Source: Linepithema humile (lineage: Eukaryota; Arthropoda; Insecta; Hymenoptera; Formicidae). Taken from it: a DNA stretch of 64,000 bases. Numbering within the stretch: the first letter of the stretch is position 1; every line of letters starts with the position of its first letter. The stretch lies in NCBI RefSeq assembly GCF_040581485.1, contig NC_090129.1, positions 31,916,764 through 31,980,763 of the forward strand, in the 5' to 3' direction. Shown in pieces: positions 49,663 through 63,654 of the stretch. A program made the position numbers and the translations under genes. The notes under the pieces are model-generated. The model ran no database searches, had not been told where the DNA came from, and was given only the letters and a program-made list of their open reading frames with translations.

Positions 49663-52600
49663 TGTGAAATGTTTTTTAACTTGCTAATTATAAAATTATA
49701 CTGTCAATCTCTTTCGCAATACTTCTCTCGCATCTCAGATTTTCACATTATTAGTTCATTCTTTCTCATTATCGCTTGCGACAAAGAATATAATATCGCA
49801 GAAAATCTTTACGAAAGGGTACGTAATTCCGATCACTTAGAAAAAAGATCCAATTATCGGAATTTCACCGGTGAGAATTCCGTGAAAGCACCAAAAGACG
49901 GTATTAATACTTTTGAGGCGTTAGTTCACGTGTTTGAGCACACGTGCTTTTCTTCGAATAAAAATCGGAAAAGGAAGAGCGCTGTCTTTGAATTCCCCTA
50001 TGGAAGCTTTAGCCGCCCGTTTCTTTCATCGAGATTTCTCTCTTTTAAAATCACCACGCACTTGGAATCGTTTCACGGAGGGACCGGACTTCTTTCTCGT
50101 CTTCTCGCTCGTGAACGGCGTTCCCAAGTAATTTGTGCCGCGAAGCTGCTCGCCGTTGAATCGCAAGAGACTACTCCACGGGATTTTCTGCACTCCGTTC
50201 GAGTCTACGGTGGCCTACCGAAATTGCCGCCCACGCCGACTTTATTTCGCGAACATGTGTTCCACCTACGCTTTTCGCTTTTCTAATGCCTATCGTGAAG
50301 CCAATCGTGATTTTCGGCAAATTGAAACGAAAATAACGTCTACGGTACATTGCAGCCAATATCATATTGAATATCGGAAATTTCCTGTACAATATTTGAA
50401 GATTCTATACGTCTTGCTTATAACCGATGATTTAACAAGAGAAAATATATACGTAAACAGTTGCAAAAAATTTAATTCTACAAATTTTGCATTTTTTTTT
50501 TTTTAATTCTGCAATTTTGAAAGAAAATTTACAAAAAGAGAAAATGAAGGAAAAAACGAGTAATAAATTTTCCAATACGCGGAATATCTCTCAAAGTCCT
50601 GTACTGCTAGCAGAATCCCATCACTATTCTTGTAGCGAGTTGAAGTCGTCAGTTCTTTGGCGAGAAGTTTTTTGGGAACTTTGTGAACTTTTCGCGTCTT
50701 CCATTTATCAAAATCGCTCGCGCTACGCGACGAATACGGTCTCTCAAGTTGATTCACGCGAGGCGTTAGGCGCTTGTTGATAACTCTGATAAGCGTGTAT
50801 AAGTGCGCGTCTCATACGAACGAAAACTTTGTAGCACGACGACAAATTTTCGACAAAATAATTTCGCCATACGTGACTCGGCGTATTTTCTTTCTATCTC
50901 TCTATTGCTTTTTTCCTATGTCAAACAAATATGGATATCTACGTTCGACGTAGATATCTGTCTCGCCTAAGCAAACAGTTAACCTTGTCGGTATTCGTAA
51001 GCTTGTATCTGTATTTCAAACAGTTTTTGATTTGACGTACCTCAATTTTCGTTCTATTAGCTTACGATTTAATCGCAATGTATTAATAAATAATTAAAGA
51101 ATAATATTAATAAGTAATTATATTAATTTCGTAGTATAGGTATAAATCTAATCTACAAAACAATTCAGAAAATATCTTACATTGTAAGATAATAAAGAGA
51201 AATTAATGCGAAAAACTACATTGGAATAATCAATATAAATGTAACATAAATCTAGTATATTTTTTTAAATAAAATATCTAAAAGAAACACGTAGCTGCAA
51301 TATATAATTCGCTTCTAAATAAAATTGCTACAGGCAGTTGTTTCTTTCGGATTACCTGTCAAGTGTATGCAAACATTCTTTTGCTTCCTTCATTCATGAT
51401 CATTCGTACAACATTTGAAACGAGATTTGCGGGGCGCGCCTGACTCGCCGTTGACGACACGTTCGTCGCGCATTCAAGCGATGTCATGGCAAAATAAAGC
51501 AGCGAAAAAAGTTCCGTCGCTGCGAGGACGCAAAGAGAGCGAAACAGCGGGGAAGATAGAAAGCACGCGCGTGAAAGACCAGAAATTGAGTTCGCAATGT
51601 TTTGCATATACCGGTACCGTTTTACCGCGAGAGAATCGTCGCGACCGGCGTTCGTTTACACAAGAATTGTTCATCCGCATGGTACATCCACCGCCAAGGG
51701 AACAAACCAAAAGAACGAAAAGAAAACCGGGAGAAACATACCGGCGCGATTCGCTCCGCGGTTAAATCCTTTTTTCCCCACGTCGTCGTGCTTCTTCAAC
51801 CGTCGGTTTTTCCGCCGTAAGCGAATTTCGACCGCCGTCCTGCACCGATGAATTGTATAGCGCGGGAAAAAATTATGTCGGAGAATCCAATCGGGCGGAT
51901 ACCACGCGACTGTATCGTAATATATTTCTCCAATCATTCTTCGATATACGATATTCGATGCAATCGTCAGGATTATAAAAAAAAATAATGTAAAATTATA
52001 ATTATTATAGCTAGTTATTGTAGGGTCAATTAATGTATGCAAATTTCTACATATATGCAAATTTACTGCTTATAGGTCAAATTACTTTGTAGTGTTGTAA
52101 TGAAGCAGAATATCCATAAATAAATTTACATATGCTTATATATGTCTTACATTTATAGAACGAATTATTCAGAGAACGGTTTCTCATTTCAAATTCATGT
52201 AGCACCGCAAGTAAGACAAACGGACTAGACAATTGTCAATTCACTTGTGTAAAATTATAATATAGTGTGAATATATTTACACAGATATATAGATAGAAAG
52301 ATGCAATAAAATAAAATTAACTGTTCTCGCTACATGTTATCGAAATTAATATATCAGACGACAGACAATTCAGTTCTATTTGATGGAACAAAAGTGGGTC
52401 ACATTATACAATTTGCTTTTGGATTTCTGTGGCATCATTTTTTTTGCAGATTATTTTACAGACGTAAAATTTTCAACGTTGAGAAAAGCGATATATTTTC
52501 TAAACTAAACATGCTTCTCAATCGGAAACCGACTTCTGAGCGTGGTATATACCGCTTTCATTCAGGAATAATCCCAACTTACTTTGCAAAAAGCGGAGAA

Positions 52601-54300
52601 GAGAAGAATGGAAATGTCGCGCAATGACACTCGCAATTCTTTATTCGCGGCACAACACGATGCATTACGCCGACCGTTTCTCTCCCGCTTCTCTCTCCGC
52701 TTTCTCGAGAATGCGGGACACGGCGAAGACTTGCGCGCGGGTGAATTTGCATGTCGACGGCGGGGCGGAAAGGTGATTTAATAAACTAGAACGATTTCGA
52801 GACGAGTGATGAAGGCGACTATAGATGACAAAGTCGTTTGATCTCCGACTCCGTCGGGACGTCTGGTGAGACCGGGGAGAAAATATTTCGTCCGCAAAAG
52901 TGGGACACAGAGTGTCATAGTAAGCGATGAATTCTCTCATGACAAAAGAGTCAGCGGAGCGGAGAGAAATTGCTGTAGCAATCAAATGACGTGAACATCG
53001 AGCACATCGATTCGCGCCTAGCAAAGACGCGCGCAAATGAGCGCGACGAAGTAATCAGGCTCTCTAAGGAATGCCTGTAATTAACAGTTGCCAATTTCCT
53101 GCGCTGACGATGCATTTATGTCAGTTACATAAGACGAATGCGTTCGTTTAAATTTATAGCTGACAAATAGTCGAATGTTAAATCGTAGAAGATGGAAATT
53201 GACTCAAAAATTAATGAAATCGCTCGTTGGAATAACTTGCCGATAAAATCAGCTGATTTTGTCCTACTTTGTGCATTCCTTTTCCGAGTTTATCTTATAA
53301 GTCATATCTGATACTTGTTTGCAATTTGTAAGCTGCACCTTTATACTTTTATACTGACGTTGAAAAATAAATAATCCACGCCGCGGGGGTGTGGAAACGG
53401 GACGACAGTGATAGAGGAGTCTTATTGAATATCCAAGTTCTTATGTCTCGCCAGTAATAGTTACATAGCCCTCTCGTATGGAAATTTACCTCACGCGAGA
53501 TATTTTTTCTAAACTGCCAAGGGAATTTTGTGAACGAACGAAAACAAGATTATCTCGAAATAAAGATAGATAGGTATTTTGTATATAATTCAGTTGTTTG
53601 AAGAAAATTCTACTAAATTCCACTAAACATATTAAGATCTTGTTCATCAATTTTGAATTGCGTTATTCACTAATAATAGACACGTATTTTATTATTGAGT
53701 AAAATAGAAATTAAATTCTGAGATTTAGTAAGTTAAGTATAAAATTGAGTATAAAGTAGATTGTAAAATATAGAAGAGTTTTATCTGATAATTACAGCAT
53801 ACTTGATCATTCGTAAATAATGTTCATGTTTAGCTCGCTGGGCTTGAAAATTATTCAGGCGATTAAAGGAATAATAAATTCTACGCGTTACTGCACAGCA
53901 AAATGCAGAAATATGAAACTAAACTTAATGACACAAAACTCCGAAACGACGCGACAATTTCCTTCTTTTAATACTCGCTCTTCGCTCACACTCCAAAAGG
54001 TACTGCCGCTTTATCTCGCATAAAACGCAAAATGTGTTTATTCGGAAAACTGCACATATTTCTCATTTAATTACAAAACATGTTTTCTAAAAATGTTTAA
54101 ACACACAAAATAAAATATAATTAAAACAACAATGCCACAATTTTTAAAACTAAAGATAAAAGCCGTGAAATTATTGAAATATTCAAATTATTTTAATAGA
54201 CAATTATAATTATATAATTTCTATTATTATCTTAAGATCCATCTTGCATAAACCTGCTAAAGATTGCGCTCCCGAATCTTTTGAAATAAATGCAATAGCG

Positions 54301-54332
54301 ATGCGAGAATGCGAGAATGCGAGAATGCGAGA
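54301..54332. repeat. Four perfect copies of an 8-bp unit
   Basis: ATGCGAGA is repeated four times without change and runs into ATTCTCG, which is complementary to part of the unit, so a small hairpin is possible at the right edge. Confidence 0.95.
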
Positions 54333-54731
54333 ATTCTCGACATTTCGAGACAGTCGAGGCTTTCTTATCGCAGCCACAACGGTGGCAGCCGTTGCTAAAG
54401 CCTGCCTTGTTCCTCCCCTCAGCTGCTCTGAAATGATTAATGGTCGAATAAACTGTGATAGCAGTTTGCTCGAGGTGCCCAACAAACGACGTAGTGCCAC
54501 GACGATGAATCGCTTCATCGCGCGGTCGAATACGCGATCTGAATACGACTGCGAAAACGCACAAACAAAAACGTTAATTTAATTACTAACACAGATAGAT
54601 ACGTCTTCTCATAGTAAGATAATTAGAATTAGAAACTCGGAACGAGAAGCTGAACTTGTTGAAAACGATAGTTTTCTTTATCTATGTCCGCGTTTCTCTT
54701 TAACATTCTTCTTGCGGTTCTTGAGCATTCT

Positions 54732-54765
54732 CTGTCTTTCTCTCTCTCTCTCTTTCTCTCCCTTT
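54732..54765. repeat. CT-rich microsatellite
   Basis: TCTC units interrupted by single T and C bases; simple sequence in opposite purine/pyrimidine orientation to the three GA tracts. Confidence 0.8.
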
Positions 54766-56796
54766 CGGCCTTTCATTCTCTTAGTAATTAATTCAATGTA
54801 AGTGTCTCACTGACTAAGTAAAGAAGCTTAGTAAACTTAGTAACTACAGTCGCAGACTGTTTCTAGTTACATGCGTCCTAAGTGTTTTCTGTGACATTAA
54901 ATGAAAGAACATCGTCCGCAAAATGACACAAATACATTCTATGCCGTGGAACAAGTTTTCGGCTACGTGCTTTCTTTTATGCCCGTTTTTCGACGTTTTC
55001 TTCATCTTTTTTCTTATTAGATATTCGGACGGACATTGTCTCGATTTAAATACGTTGTGACATTCCTTTTTAAAATAACACACAATTGTGGAATAATTAA
55101 ATTGCTTTCGTTAATTAATCCATCTTGAAGATTGCAACAAAATTCTTTGTTCCGCAACAAACATTAAAGGCATTCGGTATTATCGCCTACTTTAATTTTA
55201 CAAAAACATTCAATTACCGTCTCATTTAATTACTTTACATTATTCCATCTCATTGAAAAGATAATATTCATATTATAATTTGCATTGAAAACATTTTCTA
55301 ATATCTAATAATCTTGAATTACCGTCCGCCTTCCAGCAGACGCTCATCTTATCTATCTCGAAAATACTGTTACGCGAATTACGAATTTTCGTTAAAGTAG
55401 TTTTAATGATATCATCTTATTCTCGCAAGTTGCGAAAGACTGTTTCTATATCCGCGCGCATCCAGTACCGCAAAGTTGTAAAACTATAGCATTATCGGCG
55501 TGAAACTTAAACGCACAAGAAGAGCAGAACGCACGACACTGATGTCGCGCTCGATGTCGAGCTACGCAAACTCGTCAATTCGTGATCGCCGAATAGTTCC
55601 CAAGCAGCGACGCCCTTTCGCTTTTTCATCTCGTAGCTAAATCTTACGGCTTTCTCGTTAAGTTTTAGTAACGGCAGACATGGGGCAAAAAGGGTGAAAC
55701 TTTCTTTTCGGAAAAAGTTTCGAGCGATATCCAAACAACGATGATGCCCGATTTTCTGTCGTTATTTGCTTTACCATCTTAGAGGGCTACGTGGCATTTC
55801 TCGGATGGTTTCGCGCCTGACCTCTCGCACGATCGATCTCTCGATATTCCATAGGCAAGCCGCCTGGAGCCCCGATAGCTGCCCCGATGTTAACGGTGCG
55901 TGAAACGCAGCGCGCGCGAAAAGCAAGATTAATGTGCGACAGGCTCAAGATGCCCGTCGTTAATTGTAAAGCGTAGCAGATTTTATCGGGAAGTTAATCA
56001 GTGTTGACAAATTTCAACACTAATTTTCTATCATATCTCGTCACAGAATAAAGCATCAAAATTATCTCATTATTTTTATTATTGAATATCATATTTATCA
56101 ATGATAAAAAAGCAACAGTTTTTAACATAACAAGATATAATAAAAATAACATATTATAATACATATATTATGTATGTGCATTAAAATTTTTCTGATAATT
56201 AAAAATCCTTTAGGAAAATCTACGTTTTGCGCCAATTCAGTTAATATCTGGTGAAAAAAAAAAATATACTGCAGTGCAAATTTACAATGCGCCCGCAAAG
56301 CTGCCGCTTTTCTTACTTTACGTAGCGGGCAATAAACGAAATTGGCTTTCGCAATTCCGTTTGGGCGAACTGCACGGTTAATAAAAGCGTACTCGCCGTA
56401 AATCAAACGGCAACCTTCAAAGTTACTGGCAAGCTATATATAGAAAATTATAGTCCACCCTATTCGCCTTATGCGAATTAACTTCGACGGTGCTTTAGCG
56501 ATTGCAATGCGGGCACGCTATTCCTTTCCAATTTCTTTATTGGCAGGTGCATTTAGACGCGTAACGACGGTCTCGCAGCATCTTTCGCTGTATTACGAAC
56601 GTCAGTAATGCCGCGATAATCCGACAGATGTTCAGCCCTGTTTCTTGCAATAACTCGGATAGTGAGCGGTGTTTTAAAACTTTTCCAAGTATTTTTCCAG
56701 CACTGGTAAACCAATTTGCATGTTTATGCATCGAGCAAAGAACCGAGTATTTTCAAACTATTTTAATAAACAACATTGGCAACAGTTACACAATGG

Positions 56797-56819
56797 TTTT
56801 TTTTTTTTTTTTTTTTTTT
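56797..56819. repeat. T23 homopolymer
   Basis: This is an uninterrupted T run. Unlike the run at 33888, the complementary strand shows no AATAAA within 30 bases, so nothing beyond simple sequence is supported. Confidence 0.9.
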
Positions 56820-57635
56820 CTTTAGTGTCTTTACATTTATACGATAAAAATGTGAATGAAATAAGATCTTTCATATTATAATACAACTGCGGAATTAAAT
56901 GTTTCGTTGATGTGTCTTATAAATGTCTTCCCAGGAATAATGAAAGTATCGTTCTCGTAAGAAAGTCATATAAAAACAAAATATAAAGTTATCTCTGGAT
57001 TGTGACGTTCGCAGAGGAGCGTGCCAGCGTCGCAGTTTCTTTCAGGGCGCGCGGGGAGAGTCTTGGTAATCTACTTCGCAAAGGGGAATACTTCCGTCCT
57101 TATTACGGGAATAAATCGGAGCCGGGAAGATATAGGTTCTCTGATGTGGGAAAGTTGATGCGGGGCATAGTTCGTGTAAGGACTTCATTCCGCATGGCTG
57201 ATGCCGCTGGACAGAGGGAGAAATCAAACAGACTTTATCCGGGATACTCAGAATCCGATTATATCGGCCCCATCGATGTCTTCCAACTCTACACCCTATC
57301 CGTACGTTGCTTCTTTCGCTCTAGATAATCGTATCTGAGGATAGATACGATCTTAGTGCGCGAAATCAGAAAGATATCTGCAGAAAGACTGAAACTGATA
57401 ATGTTATCTTTTTACGCTAATAAACCGGACGCACGGTAGCTCCCGCTTTTCGCTATCGGCATTGCTCATGAATCGTTCAGGCGTATTTGCAAACAATTAT
57501 CATAAAGCATAATTACTGCGATACATTTGTACACTATTATGACGTCCCTCGTCCTTGTCTTATTATTACTTCCGTTATCCATTGTATTCGAAATTGAATA
57601 TGAATATTAATCAATTAATCTATATGATATATCAA

Positions 57636-57661
57636 TATTATGGACAAGCTATTATGGACAA
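57636..57661. repeat. 12-bp direct repeat, 14-bp period
   Basis: TATTATGGACAA occurs at 57636-57647 and 57650-57661. Confidence 0.85.
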
Positions 57662-59260
57662 TAATAACGAAATTTATATCTGCAATTAATTTTCTAGAAT
57701 TCTCTTGCGATATCGACGCGGCCAATGCATTTATTATGACGCAACGACATCGTCGGTTCATTTTACAAAGATTTCCCAAGAGCGTGAAGCTACGTCGAAA
57801 TCCGCCACCCACGCCGCACAATATCGTCGGCGTTACAGCTATCTTCTTCGTGACGGTGTACGCGCGCTATTACATTTTCGACGCAGTTTGAACGGCAATT
57901 TTCTGTCAATTGACGTGCGCGTTTACCCTGCGAGAAAACGCATTATCCGCGGTATTGTCCGACGCCATCCATGTTGCGGTGCACGTCGTAGACATGTATC
58001 TAATGGCGTATGTTTCGTCATGAATAAAACACAGCTATAGCCGCGCTGAAAACCTTTGCGCCGGAAAGTCCGCTCTGCTCCGACGGAAACGTCAATATTT
58101 TATACGGTGCTTTTAAATTACCACAAAGCGCTTAAAATATAAAATTCTTCAAATAACAAATCTTCGTGAAATATTGAAAATGTTTTGCAAAATTTCGCGA
58201 GCCACGCGGATTTTTGAAAATACGTATTATCGAGTGGTAAAAAAAATTGATGCCACGGAAGAAGAACTAAACTAGAGAGTAGGAAGGAAGCAAATATCAT
58301 AAAAGACACCCACGCTGAAATTTTTTTTTAACGCTCCGAGACAAGCAAGGACTATTGTGGCTTCAAGAGCGACCTATTACCGAAATGACCGACAAATGAA
58401 ATTGGCTTGGTTTCAATAGAGGTTGCCACTCATCGATTCGCGTGATTCGCGCAATTTTCTCGTTATTTCGCGTGCTAGCTTTGCGGTATTAGCGTGCTAT
58501 TGTGTGCTGTCCATCGGCGGATATCGCTGTGACGTTTTCGCGGATGCACCCGATCCGAATGGCACGTCCGCGTGGTCTGGTCACGTCCCCCGCATTGACT
58601 TTCCCTCGATTTATTCACTTATCGCGACATGACAGAGTGCCGCGAGGTCGCATATTAATATAGCGTCTCGTCTTGAATAAAACAAGTATTTGCGTGGACG
58701 GCGCATCCGGAGCCGGGAATTTTAAGCTTGAGAGGCTTTTTGAGACGGCTCTTGTAAACGGGACGCTCGGTGCACAGTGTAACGTATGCGTTAATTAACT
58801 TTGCCCGATAATGTGGAAACCTAGGCGCAAAAAACAGACCGCCGCGCGGCAGTCGTCGCTATCTCGAGCGCTCCACGATTTTCTTGTGCCGTATACGCTG
58901 CATATACACTGTGTGTAACTCCACAGTGCACCAAAATGAACTACTTAACTTGTGTAGTTTGAAAACTTATTTCCTTAATTATATCAGCGCTATCCAAATG
59001 CGTTTTGTGCTCTAAAATATTCTCTTTTTGTATCATATATAATTATATCTGAGAAATTTTTAATTATTTCCTATTAATTCTTATTGCTTCTGTCGTTCTA
59101 CTTTTCTTTTTATTAATTTATAAACGCACAAAATTAATATTTTATCAAACAGTGTGCATCTGTTATCAAACAGCATATAATAACGGAAGTAAGTGGAACT
59201 GGTATATAATTGAAGCGGCAAACGCGACAAAATCCTTCGACGGAATTTCTTTAGTTAAAA

Positions 59261-59315
59261 ATACACACATACATATCTATATATATACACATAAAAATAA
59301 ATATATACATATATC
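59261..59315. repeat. AT/CA-rich microsatellite region
   Basis: Imperfect ACAC, ATAT and TACA units. This is simple sequence and accounts for the repetitive end (HIHIYIYTH) of a 63-codon frame here. Confidence 0.8.
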
Positions 59316-61854
59316 TTTAACCGAGCTGCAGATTTTGGTCTAAAAACGTTAACTCTCGGCCGACCTTTAAGCAAAACTACTTTAACGGGTCTTCCGGTCC
59401 GTCACCATAAGTCATTAATACCCTTCCACGAGGCGGTATATGCAACACGTGCGCCATGATTTATGCAACGCCGTGCCCGGTATTACTTTTGCCGCTCTGA
59501 TTTATTTCGGTCCTTTTCTTCACGGCCGGCTTGTACGTCAGTATCCATGAATCATGCGCTATTATATACCGCCTGAACAATAGTCTTGGAGAAATAAACT
59601 CCGCGCGCCCCGATGCACCGTTCATTGAACTTCCGTAATACCTGGACCGCGAGAGGCAAAGCTCATCCTTCGCATCTGGACCGCGCCCCACGTGCAGTAA
59701 GTATATTACGTTCGCCATTTCGCCGGGCGCGAGCATGTTCGCGGGATTTAAACGCCGTTTAAAGCAAAGACGGATTTCAGCTGTTAGACGAGATATGACA
59801 AGACACGGGCGATAACATGATAAATGGGATGTCTTAAAAGTCTTCGCGGTCTTTAACGTGAGCATTCGACAAGAAACTCGAGATACGCAGAAACGATCTT
59901 GTGATGTTGTAAGATTTCTTCTCGTAATTTCGTCATTATTATGCGCGACGAATGTTCTTTATTTGTTCACCGCGACTGAAAATTAATAGTGTAATCAGAG
60001 AGCCACGCTTAATTAAATTAATTAGTCAGATAAATATCGAAATGGCACGCGAGATGTAAATTCGTTGGCCTGTATTTCTTTTTAGGAAGATTCGATACTG
60101 CTGTTTCAGCTACGTAATAGAGCTCGCACACAGTTGGTAAACAATTAGTTAACTTGTGTATCGATTACGTTGCACTGTACTTCCTGCGCGTCAATAAACA
60201 AGATACAATTGTTATCGACTACGTGGACGCGCTTTGAAACAGAGTTCGTCCGATAGTGAATCTAGTGGCGTTTGATTTGACTGACAATTACATTTCAAAT
60301 CGGCCTCCAAATTGGCTCGTGTAATCGCACCCTAGAGATGTAATTAAATCGATAGCCGTTTCTGCAAGCCGCTGGAAGATTCAGCGGTAATTTCACGCTA
60401 ATGCCCCGTCAGCCGTTTGATCGGACGCACTTGCCAATAAGTCTAAAAGCAAGCGATCCGTGATGCTTGATGCGCAATGTACAAAGAGAAAAGCCGTTGA
60501 ACACGAACAGCAATGCAATTGTAGATTACGAGCCGCCCTCTGATTCTCAGACATTAATTTCTATAGTTAATATGTGATAAGTAAATTAGAAAGAAAATAG
60601 ACAAATCATCATTAACATGATTAATATAAATCTATTAATATATTAATATTATTAATATTAATCTAAATAGTCATTAGAATTTTAATCGCGTGTAATTCGC
60701 AAATAATATCACAATCAATGACCTCAATCACACTTGTTGAGAAAGAAAATGTGAAAGATTAAATTTAAACTTTACGTAACTTTACTCCTTTTAAATTCTA
60801 AAAATTTTATTTCTCTTTTGTAATTTTGTTTTGCAATAATATGCAGAGATAACAGACACAAGCGTGTATAAATTTCCACAGATATAATCTTAATATTAGG
60901 AAAAGATAAACAAATGTAAAATTATACTTTTATATTGCGACTTCATATTGCGTTTTTCATTTTTGCATTTAAGGTATTACCGCATTTCCTAGGCAAATTA
61001 TATTTGCAGTGTCCTTTTTTCCCGTTGGCGTGCACGTTGCATAAAAAACTCATCATGATTATACATAAAATTGTAAAATATTATGATTATGTAGAAAATG
61101 ACAATTGCAATTTATTATTTTATACGCTATTCCAGAAATTGAGTTTGTCCGACATTTTCCCCGAATTTGTTACGGCTCTTTTCACGATGAGAACTGCTTC
61201 CAGCGCAAAGAGCATCATATTTGAGCTACATTAATCTTACAATCCAAATACACCGTATCGTATTTTCCCGTGTTTTATAAGAATTCTTTGAACAATCGTC
61301 GACGCTGGCGCGCAACGGAGCTTACGCCGTTCGACAACAAACTAGGTAATCACATCATTTAGGAAGAGCATTTTATATCATTAAAATTGTATACCATATT
61401 TTCCTTCAAGCTAAAGCATTACTCTCTCCTGCCTGTGTAAAAGTGCATCATCCGACAGAGCGTCGCTCGAATGCCGGTTGATGAATTCTTTGTGCGCAGC
61501 AGACAATGCCTCATGCATAACGACGTAAATGCGTTCTGGAAAACGCCGTTGATTTTAACATAAACAAGCATTTCTGGTTGTAAGAGAAAAAGAGGAAGAT
61601 GTCTTTTAAAGATCGATGACGGAACCGGTCGAACTTACGCGAAGAGATTTTGCCTTTTCATAGAACGAACATGCTATTTGTCCTTTTCGCCGGAAACAAA
61701 GGGAGAATCCGGGTTTCTTGCGACTTATGCGCGCTCGTTGGAAGGTCGCGGTGATATAGATGAAGCAAGAAGTACCGGCGGAAGAAGCAGTCCGAAGACA
61801 TTTATCTTACCGGATAAACGCAAGCGGGGAAGACAACAGCGACTTGTAACCGTA

Positions 61855-62515
61855 GTCCGCTTCTCTTCTCCCGCTAAATCGCTCTTCCCTGTCCACCCTC
61901 GCTCACTTCCATCTATCGGCCCGTTTATAACTTTCCAGAAAGCTCGCGAACCCTTTTCACCATTGCCGATCTGCTATCAGAACGTTTGATAAGGAGCCCA
62001 GGAAATTTCGTTCTGACTTCGTTCAAAGCGAGATCTCGCCATTTCTCCGGCCGGATCGGTGCCGCCGTGACGGATACCGCCTTTCATCGCGACCGGTGGA
62101 AATGGCGGCATGGAAAATCCGGCGTAAAGCTTTATGCGATTCCAGTGTCCTCCGGACAGTAAGAAAAGAACGCACGCGCGCGCAGTCGAAAGAGTAAGGT
62201 GGGGTGGGATGGGCGAAGGGTGTCGCGGGTAAAGAATCGGCGGCACGTAAGAGGATAGCGTGAGATCGGACGCGGGTTGCAGCGCGCGAGATGACGCTGC
62301 GGGGGAGACGAGAGAGGATGAGAAAAGGGGTAGATGTGGCGCGGTAAGAAAATAATGGCACGAAAGAAATCGAGAAAGAGGAGAGCTGTGAGAGATCATC
62401 GCGCGAGAAATGAAATCCGGGTGAGCGCGAAAAGATGAAGAGAAGCGTTGTGAAAGCGATCGAAAGGAATCGGTGCGAGAGCGAATTGAGAGGGGAAAAA
62501 AAAAAAAAAAAATAG
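61855..62515. other. Switch from pyrimidine-rich to purine-rich strand
   Basis: The plus strand is pyrimidine-rich at about 61855-61975 and strongly purine-rich at about 62157-62513, ending in a long A run at about 62495. Because a pyrimidine-rich strand contains few TAA, TAG or TGA triplets, the two long minus-strand frames here (185 and 191 codons, both serine/arginine/phenylalanine-rich) are explained by composition rather than by coding. The block is also CpG-rich. Confidence 0.6.
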
Positions 62516-63528
62516 AGTGCACGGCACTTGGCACGGCAGTGCATCGAAAATTTATGGGAACAGCAAGGAAAAGTACGTAAAATGATACAATCTAACAATG
62601 GAAATAGGAGACTATAAATTCAAGAGTGTTTTACGAATGAGTAAAAAATTATACAGAGAAAAAGCGCTGCTACAGACGTTTACTCTATCCAGAATTTAAA
62701 CACTAAAGTATTTTTAGGATTAATATAAAACTGAATCTTTGAAGCAAACTCGTGAGCCAAGCGCATCGTGGAAAGTGCACGCCGTAATGAAATGAGATTA
62801 ATCAGCGATAATTTTAGAAACGCGTTTCGACTTTATTTTTAAGTCACCTAAAATAAATCGCCGAACTTTCGAGAACTTATTTTAATTCCTGCTCATCTTG
62901 AAAACTAGAAAAGTCTTTCGTTCCGGATGATAAATGTTTTAGTGAGCAAAACGTAAAATTTACCGATTCACTTTAGAAAAATTCCGACATTTGTTGAGTT
63001 TCGTGTACAGAGATTATTGTAGGTGTTTATTAAATATACATTCTAGATTTGTACACGTGTTTCCAACGTGCGAGAACAATGCGGTATATGGATTCCCTAC
63101 GTGCCATTAACTAGGGCCAGTGTGTGTGTTCACAATTGTTTATGCACGTCTGCAAAGCCTGGTGCAAAGTGTACGCATATCCTCGAACGTACATACATGT
63201 GCGCACACGCGAACAGTTCGCTGTTCAAAGCTATCAGCCTATTGGCAGTACAATCTGTTAGCGCGGTTTGATCATCGTGGCGCAATATACACGTGCCATT
63301 AGACACTGCCTGGTTAAAACTACATTGTGCAATTACGAAACAAGACAGGCGCGATGATTGCGGCAAAATGGCTCGGACAGTCTGATTATTCTTTAATTAA
63401 AGCTGTTTGCCGCGCGTTTTCGCGCGACATAACCGTAACCGTGATACAATATTTCTTTTTGGCGATGTAATTTGCGAAGGAGGCTAACGATTACGATCCG
63501 TAGTTTAACGGGTAGAGAACAGCAAAGA

Positions 63529-63654
63529 GCGCGCGGTATCACGTGTTCTCATATGCGATCGGCGGCTTACTTCCGTGGCAAGATCGCGCCATTATTGAAA
63601 GTAATAGATAGTAATAGAAACTTTCTGCTTTGCGCGCGCGGTATGATCGCGCCA
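63529..63654 (+). repeat. Paired GC-rich words repeated within 126 bp
   Basis: GCGCGCGGTAT occurs at 63529-63539 and 63634-63644. GATCGCGCCA occurs at 63582-63591 and 63645-63654. In the second instance the two words are adjacent; in the first they are 42 bases apart. This suggests either a duplicated binding-site pair or a decayed local duplication. Confidence 0.6.

Larger units (their letters stand above)
45741..51400. other. AT-rich with CpG-rich islands, no gene seen
   Basis: Islands lie at about 45780-46120, 48900-49300 and 49860-50290. The largest frame of the window (205 codons, 49669-50286, plus) crosses the AT-rich to GC-rich boundary at about 49860 and changes composition with it. 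That is not how a single exon normally looks. A short inverted repeat, CACGTGT/ACACGTG, lies at 49927-49946. Confidence 0.4.
51401..55960. other. CpG-rich islands separated by AT-rich DNA, no gene seen
   Basis: GC-richer islands at about 51410-51870, 52640-53060, 54240-54560 and 55480-55960 each carry several overlapping frames of 60-130 codons on both strands, with no recognisable protein. The DNA between is AT-rich and featureless. Confidence 0.4.
55961..61250. other. Mixed sequence with CpG-rich islands, no gene seen
   Basis: Islands at about 57000-57330, 57690-58090, 58400-58880 and 59340-59880. AT-rich sequence fills 55970-56990, 58930-59330 and 60540-61120. Frames reach 134 codons (minus, 59461-59865) without recognisable content. 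Confidence 0.4.

Noticed and set aside
49669..50286. Largest frame (205 codons, plus)
   Set aside because: It crosses an abrupt composition boundary, has no recognisable domain, and is overlapped by other open frames on the same and opposite strands.
61977..62598. Two overlapping minus-strand frames of 185 and 191 codons
   Set aside because: Both are produced by a pyrimidine-rich strand that lacks stop triplets. Their protein is low-complexity S/R/F/L-rich and crosses a homopolymer run.
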